From Ophioderma brevispina (lineage: Eukaryota > Echinodermata > Ophiuroidea > Amphilepidida > Ophiodermatidae): a stretch of DNA of 64,000 bases. A program made the translations under genes and the position numbers. The notes beneath the pieces are model-generated. The model did not search any database and was not told the DNA's origin. It saw only the letters and a list, made by a program, of their open reading frames with translations. The stretch is taken from positions 49,059-113,058 of the forward strand of contig JAMKCH010005360.1 in assembly GCA_023653785.1 (NCBI GenBank), given 5' to 3'. The number at the start of each line of letters is the position of its first letter. Position 1 is the first letter of the stretch. Positions 1 through 11,843 of the stretch are shown piece by piece.

Positions 1-308
1 AGACAAAGAGAAAACACATGGTATGATATAGAGCCTCTGAAGTGCTTATTCAGTGATAGTAGCATTTGCTCTAATCTGATGTTTGTCCATGCATTTTCAT
101 CTTCAATACTACTTCAGATATTTGGGTTGGCAGAATCTATTCCGTTCAAAGTATTCATGGTGACCCTGTGTTATGAGCTTGTTCCGAAGTATTTTACTCC
201 CAATATTGATCCTAATTGATAGAAAGTGAAGGCTGCAATGCTGTGGTGTCCCTGTTCAAGGGTCAGCAATCGGAGTCTTTTTTTTTATTGTAAAGGCATG
301 CAGGGCAA
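1..308. other. No gene recognised
   Basis: AT-rich sequence with a short T run near 280. I see no splice-bounded open frame, RNA gene or repeat unit here. It may be the 3' flank of the LINE remnant that follows on the minus strand. Confidence 0.5.
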
Positions 309-467
309 TTAACAAGCAAAACTAACGTCTGATAAACCGCTGATGGATTGGTGCCGAGATAGCGTATTCGACCTCCTTTTTCTCAGCTGGCCCCTAATTA
401 GTAGCAGCATGTGCTCAGGAAGGGCATTACAGATGTGGGCGGTTTGAGGAATAAATGATGGCTGACC
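309..467 (-). pseudogene. LINE reverse-transcriptase C-terminal remnant
   Basis: Read on the minus strand, one frame stays open for about 52 codons, from about 467 down to a stop at 309-311. It contains SFIPQTAHICNALPEHMLL. This matches the block SFIPxTxxLWNxLPxxV found near the C-terminus of many non-LTR (CR1/Jockey/I-like) retrotransposon polymerases, with the usual LW replaced by IC. Upstream on the same strand (468 to about 600) an ITW-like block sits in another frame, so the copy is frameshifted as well as 5' truncated. No catalytic YxDD region is present. The exact LINE clade cannot be told from so short a piece. The family level is established knowledge of LINE pol ends; that it is a dead fragment is inferred from its length and frameshift. 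Confidence 0.6.
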
Positions 468-1199
468 ATGTTATATCTTGGGGTCTCAAACGTGAGGAGA
501 TGAATGAGGTGCTATATTCTGAGTTTTTAGGGCCTCAGTTGGGAAAGTAGTTCAGAAGCCTCCTATATAACATACTGTTGCAAGTGTAGTTTCTCCAACT
601 GCTACTTCGGGTGTTTATAAAAACCTGAACGATTTCACCAAACACCTCCGCTGCACACTTCGCTCTAAGAAATCGAGACTTATTTTCAGCTCATGCAGTG
701 GAGGTGCATACTGATTGTCAAATTCAACTGACTAGGGCTGGATAATACAAGGGTAATTGGTTCCCTTCATGATGAACCAAGTTCCTGCACCAGAGTTGCC
801 ACTGGAATGATCCGATGGAATAGTTCTTCAGGGGATCACAATGAAATGCACCTGCATGCCGAAAGATGGAACGCCACGAGCTTTGTGACATTCAGTGAAA
901 AATGGACCAAGAACAAGTGTCTCAATGATTATGAATGTTGATCTCGTCTGTTTCAAGCGTCCTCTTCCTACATTTTGGTGATGAGTGAATAATGTAAACT
1001 GTACTTCTGTTACTACTTGAAGAAATTACCAGTTATACACTTTATCACCATAATGTTTAAATGGTGATAAATTTAAACTGATAAAATAACATGCTACGAA
1101 TTTTGGACACATAGCCCACTAAAAAATAACTCATTTTTATTCTAATAAATTGTAATGCCAGAATAGAAATGACACTTATTTTGTCATTGTAATCTGTCC
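468..1199. other. No gene recognised
   Basis: The first ~130 bp may be more of the decayed minus-strand LINE. The rest is AT-rich sequence without an open frame bounded by splice sites, RNA gene or repeat that I can see. Confidence 0.45.
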
Positions 1200-2085
<886 letters not shown>

Positions 2086-2485
2086 TATGTCATAGTTTGA
2101 ACACTTTCTGGGACTTCGATTTTATGCAACTTTTGATATATTGTTAAGCTGACCTTATACTACCAGAAAATGCCAAGAAACCTTCTGTTGCAATTTGTTT
2201 GGGGTCAGTGTGGGAAAATGTCACATTTTGATCCTACTAATCTCTTTTCTGTAGTTGCTTTTCTAACCCAAATCACTTGTTTTGAGATAAGTTTGTATAA
2301 ATATAATGTATTACTCTGCGTTAAATGAAGCAATTAGTCTGGTTCTACTATCTCAATTTCTCTTTCGAACAACTGTAATAAAAGCACATTACGGGCAATT
2401 AAAAGCCCCAGTCCAGTCATTTTTTTTCCAAAATCAAAATGGCCCATTTTCTCCAAATTGCAGGTAATGTTATAGCAACACCTTA
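2086..2485. other. No gene recognised
   Basis: AT-rich spacer between the tandem array and the TIR element. Nothing recognisable. Confidence 0.5.
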
Positions 2486-4005
2486 TACAGGGTGTCCAGA
2501 AAGAATTACACCCTAAGTATAGGCGACCATAACTTCCACAAGTAAGGATCACATTTTTGAGAAATTTAAAAAGAATCTTAAACCACAATTAGTTTTTACA
2601 TTTTGATGTAAACCTCACTCGATTCGGTCCGTAGTTTTGAAGAAGATAAAAGCGATTATGTAACCCATGTCAAGGGGAACCTCCTCAAGTTTGCTCAACA
2701 ATAATGCAGATTTTATGTTAAACTACCACTGATATTGCTGTGTATCTGTTCAGCTGTTTTCTTTTCATCCCCAAAGGAACGGCCTTGTTTAATATTTTTG
2801 TGAGTTCAATGCACATTTGTTCGTTTATAGTAATAAACAGTTCCGGGACCAATTATAAAAAAAATCCAAACAAGAAAAAACAAAACATGTAACTAAAAAG
2901 ATGAATACTGTAGAAAATGTGAAATATGTTAGTTGAATTAGGGGGGTGGCACTGGCATAGAACTGATGAGAGTTTTAAATCATTACTTCACAGGTGCGAT
3001 ATAAACTGACAATCAAGAGTATCACATAGTTTTATTCAAAATTATTAGACATCTTATTCCAATAAGATGGTGGATTCACATTTTAAAATAATAAAGGACA
3101 TGATTTGAGGGCAAATTCAAAAATTCCGCGTTTAATCTAACTAGGTTTTATATGAATTCTGGCACGAAACAAGGTGGTTGGTCAAACATTTGTTCGCCCA
3201 TACAAGGGCGTTTTGGGGTATTTCAGATATGCCGAACTGTCATAGCATTACTGCTCAGGCGGGGGGAATTTTTTAAGATTCGACGCAAGAAATCCTCCTT
3301 ACCAGAAGACAATCTTGAACCTGTTAAGAGTAACCGTGAAAACGAGTACAATGGTCAAATTGAACACGAGTCGCGGAACTACGGAAGGCGGAGAAGAACC
3401 GGCCGAACTTACAGGAAACATGCAGTCATTGACGTTTATAAATCCAAGACAAAGATGCAGACGTAACAATCTGCACAAATACTTTCATTTGCTTGGCATG
3501 TGGGATGACAAATCTTGAATGCATGTTATGATGCATTTTCTCCAAAGGAGGAAAATCCACACATCTGAGTCAATTTTTAGCAAACAGAAAAAGGTGAAAT
3601 TGGTGGTGAAACCATTCTTAGTTGGAGATAATGCCACAACTAGTTGAATATCAAAACTTTTGTAATGTAGTGCCCATATATGTTGAACCTGGTGCAAAAA
3701 TATCATTGTCTTATTTTGTTTTAAAGAAAATGAAAAAGAAAATGAAGAAGTATTGATTATTTTCGCCTGTTCTGTCTGAGGGGGATTCACTTTATTACAA
3801 AACTTGGAAGGAAGAGTGTCCATTGAAATGTGTTACATAATCGCGTCTTCAAAACTGCTGAACCGATCGAGTGTGTTTACGATGAAAATATTGAAAAATA
3901 ATGTGGTTTAAAGATTCTTTTAAAATTTATCAAATGTGATACACTACACTTGAAAGTATTATGGTGACTAACAGTTAGGGTGTGATGCTTTCTGAGACAC
4001 CCGTA
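2486..4005. mobile_element. 1.5 kb non-autonomous DNA transposon with ~215 bp TIRs
   Basis: The left end (TACAGGGTGTCCAGAAAG at 2486) and the reverse complement of the right end (TACGGGTGTCTCAGAAAG, ending at 4005) are the tips of long inverted arms. The arms continue to about 2705 and back to about 3790. Both carry ATCACATTT, an AAxAATCTxTAAACCACA block, a CACTCGATxxGxTC block and GCGATTATGTAAC, with scattered indels between arms. TATA flanks both tips, so a TA or TATA target duplication is possible. The ~1.1 kb interior has no transposase-like frame; the largest open frame there (3152-3466, 104 codons) shows no known motif. It is most likely mobilised in trans. The terminal TACAGGGTG is shared with the 10079-10523 element. 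Confidence 0.85.
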
Positions 4006-5049
4006 TATGGTACGTTGTGAAAATCAGACAAGAATTTTTTAAAGCGGTCTGAAGATTGCCATTTACGCACTGTTTCCCATACAACAGTGGCATAATAAAT
4101 GGACTTTGATGAACATAGGGGCAGCGATTTGTTTACATCATTTTGAAAAAAAATTCGCCGATAGTGACTTTAAGTGTTGAATATCTTAGCTTAACCGTGG
4201 ATTCCAGTACATGTATTGGTTTATGTTCTCTCCTTTTTGTGATTCTACTAAATGTGAATAGCTTATCGTTATTCATATGAGCCTGTTTTGAACAATATAA
4301 AGGTTACGTTTGCTTTGTCTGCAATGTTTATAACGTCATAAAAATAATAAACCTATGTAGGTCTACGTTCATGTTTATGTACAAATATTAGCACTAATAA
4401 CAGTTTCAAAAATCGTATTGGCCCTAACACCAATGACTGACATTTCTTTATATTCTTTTAAATTTTCCCGCGAATCAATTTATTTTTGATCGGGTACAGC
4501 CTTGAAAAAATCATGCACGGAGTAGAATAGGAGGATGATAAACTATTTCCCGCATACAAATAATTTTTGGGATTGGGACATTCCCTCCATATATATCGAA
4601 TACCCCTGCTTACTGAAGCGAATGATGCACTTAGACCGTGAATCTACTATATAGACCCAGATCTTCATCTTCCAGATGCATAAGCTTATTTTTATAATAG
4701 GCTTAGGTTTTCTATATAATTTAATTTTTTTCGTTGTTGATATAACTTATACTATACATGTAGTTGCAAACAAGATACAAAAGAATACACACTCTAAAGA
4801 ACTGCATGGCAGAGTTGACATACTGACTCTACGGTTCGTGACTTCGGCATTGAAGCATTGTCAGCGATAACAATTGAAAAAGTAAAGCATCCATCATATT
4901 ATAGTTGGCTTTGTCTGTCACGTCGGTGGTGTGTGCATTTCTACATACGTTCTTGAACTTGAAGGGGAACTTGCAAGTTAGGTGTAATGGCTGTTATCTG
5001 CTACAGTTTAACGACTGCAGCGCAACTAGTTATTTAATTATAGTAAAAA
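4006..5049. other. No gene recognised
   Basis: AT-rich. The last ~150 bp could be 5' UTR or promoter if the exon at 5050 is real, but no TATA or initiator can be assigned with confidence. Confidence 0.4.
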
Positions 5050-5099
5050 ATGGCCGAGTCTTCGTCTGTGCTTGTTAGTTCACACGGTGTAAGATATAG
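5050..5099 (+). CDS. Possible first coding exon (MAESSSVLVSSHGVRY...)
   Basis: ATG at 5050 in context AAAAAATGG opens a 16-codon frame (MAESSSVLVSSHGVRY). It ends in AG followed directly by a consensus donor GTAAGT at 5100, leaving phase 2. The Ser-rich peptide after Met-Ala-Glu resembles many animal N-termini but matches no family I recognise. It lies about 13.7 kb upstream of the first recognisable RASEF exon on the same strand, and that exon also needs a phase-2 partner, so it could be the RASEF start. It could equally belong to another transcript or be chance. Confidence 0.3.
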
Positions 5100-5975
5100 G
5101 TAAGTGATCAAATTTACTAAGTAGTGTTGTCTATCATTTCCTGGAAGATTTCATTCTTGACCTAGCTTATACGCAGTCCATGTGGCAGTTTCATTTTCTG
5201 TATGTGATCGATTGAGAGCTCATTTTTTAAAGTGTTTTGTTTTCTGTTCATTTAGCTTTAATATAAACAAATGTTGCAAATGTATGCAGCCCGGACCTTT
5301 TTTCAACCCACCATATATAGAAAGGTGATCGAGGTGTTCATAAATAACCACCGATGGCAAACTTATTGTGCGCTTCTTTGGTATTATAATAGTGGTGTCC
5401 TGAACGGTCCGCCTGACACCATCTGCATGTTTGGTTCCAAATTCAAATTAGAATATAATAATGTCAAATCAAACGACTTGTAATTATTATGTTCCAGTAT
5501 CAGCAAGCTTCAGTACTTAAAGATGTAGTTGACGATATTCCATTGCATTGTTCACCAACTTTGTCAAATACCCTTTCAGAAAGTCTTTTTTTTAGCCTTA
5601 CAATTTACTGTGCATAACGTCTAATTCTAATTGCCTATTATGCGTCATTTGAATCAGCGGCGGCGAAACCGGGGAAGGGGAAAGTGGAGGGGCCTCCCCC
5701 ACCCCCGCCCCTTTTCAAATAGATAATACACATGTTGCTTATTATAGCTCACGAGAAAACAAGAGTCAAGTTGTTGACATGTTGCTCAGTTAAAGTACCA
5801 ATGGCCCTCCATTTTGAAAATAGTTCAGTCGACTAGAACAATAGTATATTTCTTTGCTTCAAAGAACTGTCATTCTTGGAATTCCTAGGGTATGTAGGTC
5901 GAAAAAACAAAAATAGGGCCCTACCTATAGACCGTATTCAATATGACGTCCGCCACCAGACATGTTGGTGGACAA
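5100..5975. other. No gene recognised; short GC-rich patch
   Basis: Mostly AT-rich. A local GC-rich stretch lies at 5657-5712 with runs of G then C (GGAAGGGG ... CCCCCACCCCC), possibly a hairpin or the edge of an old repeat. No gene is visible. Confidence 0.4.
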
Positions 5976-6083
5976 GATGCATACATTCCAGGACTACAAT
6001 ACATTAAGCTGTCAATCGATCCATGTTTAGCGATTGCACAGGGATCATTGACAGGTGAATGTATTGTAGTACTGGAATGCGTC
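5976..6083. repeat. Palindromic foldback, ~45 bp arms
   Basis: The left arm (GATGCATACATTCCAGGACTA, then CAATACATT and TGTCAATCGATCC) is mirrored on the right by GGATCATTGACA, AATGTATTGTAGTACTGGAATG and GCGTC. The loop is about 20 bp. The size and structure fit a small MITE. Confidence 0.75.
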
Positions 6084-6301
6084 TAGGGTCTAGGGCTGGA
6101 AGTTTGGTATTGACAGCAAATTGCAGTTAGTTTTCATCACATGTTGCTGGTCCCGTCCCCGGGGTCCAGTCCGAATAAATTTTTTTTCCATTTCATTTTT
6201 CTCCAATAGGAATGTATGATACTTAGACTAGATTATTGAACCAGAGGCTAACAACACTGCAGGACGTCTTACAAGGGGCTGTCACTAGCGTTTACCAAAT
6301 T

Positions 6302-6440
6302 AGGTAGACGTTTCATAAATAGAAGTCCCATGGATGCATGCAAATGACGGTATTGATCATTCCGTCAAGCGCTACTGCACAATATTACCAGCGCATGACG
6401 GAAATCAATTGTAATATCATTGCATCCATGGGACTTCTAA
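6302..6440. mobile_element. Palindromic MITE, copy 1
   Basis: The left arm GTAGACGTTTCATAA plus AGAAGTCCCATGGATGCA is answered by TGCATCCATGGGACTTCT on the right. ATTCCGTCAAGCGCT pairs with AGCGCATGACGGAA near the centre. The right tip lacks the ATGAAACGTCTAC end seen in the second copy at 50561-50711, so this copy is truncated on the right. Two copies 44 kb apart with the same arms and core define a family within the window. Confidence 0.85.
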
Positions 6441-7097
6441 TGTATTGTCCGATGCACGTGTATGCAAATTGCGTGCGCGTGTGTTTAATCTGTGAACCCG
6501 CTGGTGACCAAAACCCGGGGATCCAAATTGACAATTTCAGTTACAAAGTGGCATCTTGATCTTTTATACCAACACCAAGATGTCCGTGTTTTTTAACGGT
6601 GGCCTATTTGGTTATGTACTTTGTTAAAAACTTTATTCTTCAAAATCAACTCGTCTATATCCATATAAACAATACGAAATGCTATTTCTCTTTGATGCAT
6701 AGAGTGTCACGCTAAGAAGCTTAAAGAGACACGAGGACATTTCTAGAAAGAACCAGTGCCGCCCCATTTTTTTTCGAAACCCGTTTTTTTTTAAAAACAA
6801 ATTTGTAGTGCTTACCATTGTATTAGTTCACACCTGAGGTGAATAGCCGAATACGCAGTCTTCATATAATAAGATGATTAGTAATTTCTGTCGTGCACGA
6901 CAGAAATTCAAAACATGTGTTTTATATGGGGACGAGTAGATAGCAGGCAATGCTTCAAAACAAAGTCTGCGATTTTCCTTTGTACTTTGTACATTGTTTG
7001 TCAATAAACATCGAAACGTTCTCGGTGGTTGTCTACAACGATTTAGTGCAATCGAGAGACATTCCCCAGGGCGGTGGGGATCACTGATAGTGCCAGT

Positions 7098-7172
7098 ATA
7101 TATATATCTATATATATATATAGAATATAGATAGATATATTTAATCAATATAGACGATATATATATTTATAG
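7098..7172. repeat. AT microsatellite-like tract
   Basis: Mixed (TA)n, (GATA)n and (TATC)n-like sequence with no other structure. Confidence 0.8.
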
Positions 7173-10078
7173 GTAGGTGTTCGATATGGGACTGTAAGAA
7201 CATTCTCTAATAGCACAGCCACAAGAGTGCTCTCTGAGGCGTTACCTGTAAAATGACGAAGAATAATAATATAGCCGAAAACTGTTTAATATGATGTATA
7301 GGAAAAGAAATAAACTGGAAGTCTTTTTCCAATATTCACTTTGTTTGGGCCATTTATTAGGCAAACACTATTCAGAACTTCAGGTCACACGAAAATTCAG
7401 TGTTTCAGATATAACCGGAAGCGGACTGAACCATTTGGATCAATGTCAGCATATGGATTATCAGTATTGAATTTATGCATTTAGATACCGTATTGATATC
7501 ACTTATCTCTAGCACATCCGCGAAATTAAGGGCTTTAAAACCTAAAAGCCAGATTCCTGTGCGTTTTTGTTAATCTTCAAACTTTATTTGCATAAAAACA
7601 ATACATCAAATAACGTCAAACACACAAAAACATGCGGAGGAGTAGCCTGAAAAGCCATTTTTAGGCATAGACCCCTTAAAAGCATTTACAGAAAATCAAC
7701 GGTACAGAGAGGTTGGTTGCCACCCAGAAATAATTTATGGTACATTTTTGAAAAATATTCTGCACAGTATGGCTCTTTAAGCTCTACGTTTATGTAAAAC
7801 TAGTCAATTGTCATCATTTAGAGCTGAAAACCGCATGAAAGTATCCTTACCTTTTTAGCACAAAATTGGATTTTCGCCTATTTTCTGTGGAAAATGACAA
7901 TTTTGCCGACTCGCGAAATTTATTGCATCATTGTGACGCCATAATAGGTAAGATGGTACTTATTTCGGTATCAATGGAAAGAGGAAGATCATAGTTTTCC
8001 ACTGGTATCAAATTTTGTAGAATAACAACTGTGAATTAATGATTGAAATGCTCTTCATGCAAGGATCACATTTAAATGCAGAAAGACAAAATTGAAGGCG
8101 CGATACAAAGAAATGAAAATGAAGAACTAACTGATGAACATGTATATTTAAACAAGATGTTTAATAAGCATCATGCCGATTAATAGTATAGTATTTTCAC
8201 TTGCCAAGCAGATGTGTATTTTTATTATTTCCATTTGGATTTTTCCAAACATTTGTGCTATATTTAGGCGACATTCTTTTGCTTAATGATATGTTTCTAC
8301 CTTCTTGGTATCATATTCATTACGACGCCAACAATTTCCTATGTTACAGCTGGCCCACACAGTAAACCATGGTCTGTCAGATTTGATGACGTCATAACTG
8401 GTAATAATAACTGACCCGGGTAACTGACCCATATTGTGATCTGCCATGTTGAATTGTCACGCCTGAGTATTTACTTTTACGTACATTGTTAAATTGGAAC
8501 TGTTTAGAAATTTCTACTGTTGTTGTTTGTTGAAGCACACATAATACAAAAAGGTGCAAACAAACAAAATGAAAACTGAATCTTCTTGATGAGGCTCGTG
8601 GGAATAATTTGTAAACAGGTTAGAGGAACAGTAACGAACTAAGCTGAACCAATTGGTTCTATTTGTTTGTTTTAATTTGTATAGTTTTTTGATGGAAGTA
8701 AAAATTTGCGAAATTTGCATACTGCAGAAGAAGTGGCGTCCGTTGACATGCACACGAGTCCCTTGAACTAGCGAAAAATGATTAGATCTCAGATGCTGCC
8801 TTCGTTTTGTTCTGATTTTTTTTCCTGCCAAGCTATATAATTAGAAAGTTATCGATGTCTCAAAATGGTATAATCGAAAAGGACCTTTTAATCATAATTA
8901 AAAATAAATTCGTTAAACACTATCATCGTTTTAAATAGCAATGATCAGACTTTTAAGCAATTCCTTTATTTATCTCATTTGTTTGTGTGATTCAAACACG
9001 TAAACCAACTTCGAGGGGATATTTCATGTTTTAATTAAAGTTAGTGCTCAAAATCCACAAAATAGTTTTGTTCAAGCTGTGATTGTCTTTAATAATGCTC
9101 ACTGAATAGTCCGAGCATTATATAATCATAGGTCAATAATAGTGACAGGCACAATAAAATAGATGTTTTGGTAGGTTAATATATATCAATTTGGACCATA
9201 TTTTGACCTTTGACTTTATGATTGTAGGTATTGGGGTACACTTGATGGTATAACTACATCGATTATTTGAACATGTATCAGTTTGGACTTAGACCAAACC
9301 ATATGTCACAGAGAGGTGTCACCATTGACTTTTTGAGAAACATGATATGCAAGCATGTTTCAAATTTGACAATATTTGACATTTGACACTAAAACCATAA
9401 GTCACAGAAGGGGTCACCAATCGAATATGTTTTTTCACTCAGGCTAATTTCATCATAGTTCTATTGCTACCCACTAAGCCTGCGTCTCCTTTTGACGACA
9501 CCTTAAAAAACACCAAAGGCTGGCCGCGAATGACCAGATGACCCCATATTATCAATTACTGATCTTGAATCATCTCTTTTCAAACTTCCATTGTATGAAC
9601 CCTATCCAGTTTGTAAGATATGAACGTCTAGAGTTATTTTAGAAACTGAGCTAAACCCAAAGGTTAAACGGATTGTTGTCAGACCGTGATAAAATACTGT
9701 AAATTAGGAAAATAGAATGGCATATTCTGAAAAACCTTGGTGAATGCCAAATAATAACTTTGTTTAATGTCACAATCGGACAGACCAGAAGGTAGTAACA
9801 TAATAAAGCATGTGGTAGGTGTGACAGAAGGTCTGTGAACATAAATCGAAATTAAAAAGTCTTTGATACTGTATGCACTGCCATTCGGAACACTTGAATA
9901 ACACTTGGTTTCATCAGGCGGGGAGCAAAAATTGTTTTGTACCACTGTTAAAAAAAAATATATAAATTTTACAGGGAAATCCTGGAAGCAATTCTGCAAA
10001 CATAATTACGTAAATATTTACAGCTATACTCTAAAAATTAGTTTAATCTAAACACACAAAAACATACATATTAGCTTA
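7173..10078. other. No gene recognised
   Basis: About 2.9 kb of AT-rich sequence. Short similar phrases recur near 9300-9420 (CATATGTCACAGAGAGGTGTCACC and CATAAGTCACAGAAGGGGTCACC), suggesting an old ~110 bp duplication. No coding exon or RNA gene stands out on either strand. Confidence 0.4.
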
Positions 10079-10523
10079 TACAGGGTGAGTAAAAAAAACT
10101 TGACCCGGATTGTGTCCGCCATTTTGAGTTTTTAAATAATATATATATAACATATGTGATATTATCGGAAAGCCTATTTCATTATCTTTAATTTGCAGCA
10201 AAGATAATTCCAATCGGTTAAGTATAGGCCGAGCTACTGTCTTTTGAATCAAGTAGTCCGGTTTTCACCCTATCCACGGATTCCCATTTGAATGCACGGC
10301 GCCCGACTAAGCAAATGTGATTCCGTGGACAGTGCAGAAAACCGACTGCTGGATTCAAACGACTGTAACTCGGTCTATACCTAACCGATGTGAATGATCT
10401 TTGCAGCAAATTAAAGATAATGAACTAAGCTTCAGATGATATCACATATGTTAGATATATGTTACTTGAAAATTTAAAATGGCGGACACAATCAGGGTCA
10501 ATTTTTTTTTGACTCACCCTGTA
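10079..10523. mobile_element. 445 bp foldback MITE with TACAGGGTGAGT ends
   Basis: Almost the whole element is an inverted repeat. It opens with TACAGGGTGAGTAAAAAAA and closes with the reverse complement of TACAGGGTGAGTCAAAAAA. Matching inner blocks include GTCCGCCATTTT, CATATGTGATATxATC, TTATCTTTAATTTGCxGCAAAGAT and CCACGGAATCxCATTTG. Arms are about 200 bp with a short loop. It is flanked by TA/TATA like the 2486-4005 element, and the first nine terminal bases are the same, implying mobilisation by related machinery. It has no coding capacity. Confidence 0.88.
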
Positions 10524-10622
10524 TTTGGTGAGTTATTACAGAGATTGTGAACGTGTGTAGTAAAAAAGCACTGGCGAACACCCTAACTTAGTAGGCCTAT
10601 CCACAAATTGTTGCAGTGCATA

Positions 10623-11007
10623 TACTGTAAAATTGACAGTTTGTTGTAAAATGTATTACATCAAACTGTAAAATATACACTGCAGTAATTTTGAAAACCT
10701 GTAAAGCTGTATTATTACGGGGTTTTGTTGGCAGAATTACTGCCAGGATTTTCCTGTAAATTTTACAGTATTTTTTCCCTGTAAATTTTAGTACTTAATT
10801 AATGGTATAATTGAAGATTCATCGGTGTATAATAATGTTGTTACTCATTAAACTTCGAATAAAGGCTTCATTTTTAAATTTTGTCATTGTAGGCTTGAAA
10901 TATTGAACATAAAATTTATAGTACTTTCCTGTATTTCCAAATTACAGCCAAATACTGTAATTTTTTACAGGATTTTTCTGTAAATTGCACTGTAAATTTT
11001 TACAGGT
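10623..11007. repeat. CTGTAAA / TTTACAG word cluster
   Basis: The heptamer CTGTAAA and its complement TTTACAG recur many times in both orientations, several as head-to-head pairs (CTGTAAATTTTACAG). This makes a field of short hairpin-forming words rather than a strict tandem array. No gene is present. Confidence 0.75.
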
Positions 11008-11843
11008 ACATACTTTGAATGACATTTTTGGACAAATTTGCCAGCAAACATTATATGAAATTGAAATTAATAAATTTTGTAAAATGTGTTGTTGATTCCG
11101 ATATGTGAAAGAATTTCATTCGATGGTATGGAACAAAATATCATGTATTTTAATCTTATTTCTGACATCTAATTTATATTATTATTATATTTTTTCCAAT
11201 GTAATATGCATAGACTATTGTATAAATTGTTCTTTAGACATCTGTTTAATAATAATGGTAATCATCCTGTGTTCGATGCGTAAAAGCGGATGATCAAAGG
11301 CTTTTTTGAATTTCAATGAAGCCACATTTTGATAAGTGTAATAATATTTTATGTTTTGCATTAAAAAATCCAAGTGCAGTTGTTTCAAATCTCATTTTTA
11401 TGATATAACTAAAACTGGCTTCGCTTTTATGTCTATAGGCCAATTCGTGTCCGCCTTTATTTTCAATCTTGTAAAAACACCAACTTATGGACAAAATACA
11501 CACAATTAAACTTGAACCAACTTCAACCAAGTGCTTTGGATTAACTTGTTTTTTAAGTCATTCATTTTTATTTATTTTATTTCTTTTCGAATATCAAATT
11601 TATGATGATAAATCTTGAATTATGAAAAATAAGAATTGTCCTTTAAAATAGATAATTTTTAAATATGCAAATGTAATGCTTCAGTTCTCATGTCTTATAG
11701 ATATTACAATAAAATGTGAGAACTATATGAGAATGTGAGAGCAGATGCGTGTGCATGTGTATCGGTTGTTGTATATTATGTGTTCGCGTATCACGTGTGT
11801 GTCATGGTGTGTTTGAGACACGTCCCGTGTGTGTGGAAATCTA
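11008..11843. other. No gene recognised
   Basis: AT-rich, becoming GT-rich from about 11740 (TGTGTGCATGTGTATC and similar). Nothing codes recognisably. Confidence 0.45.
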
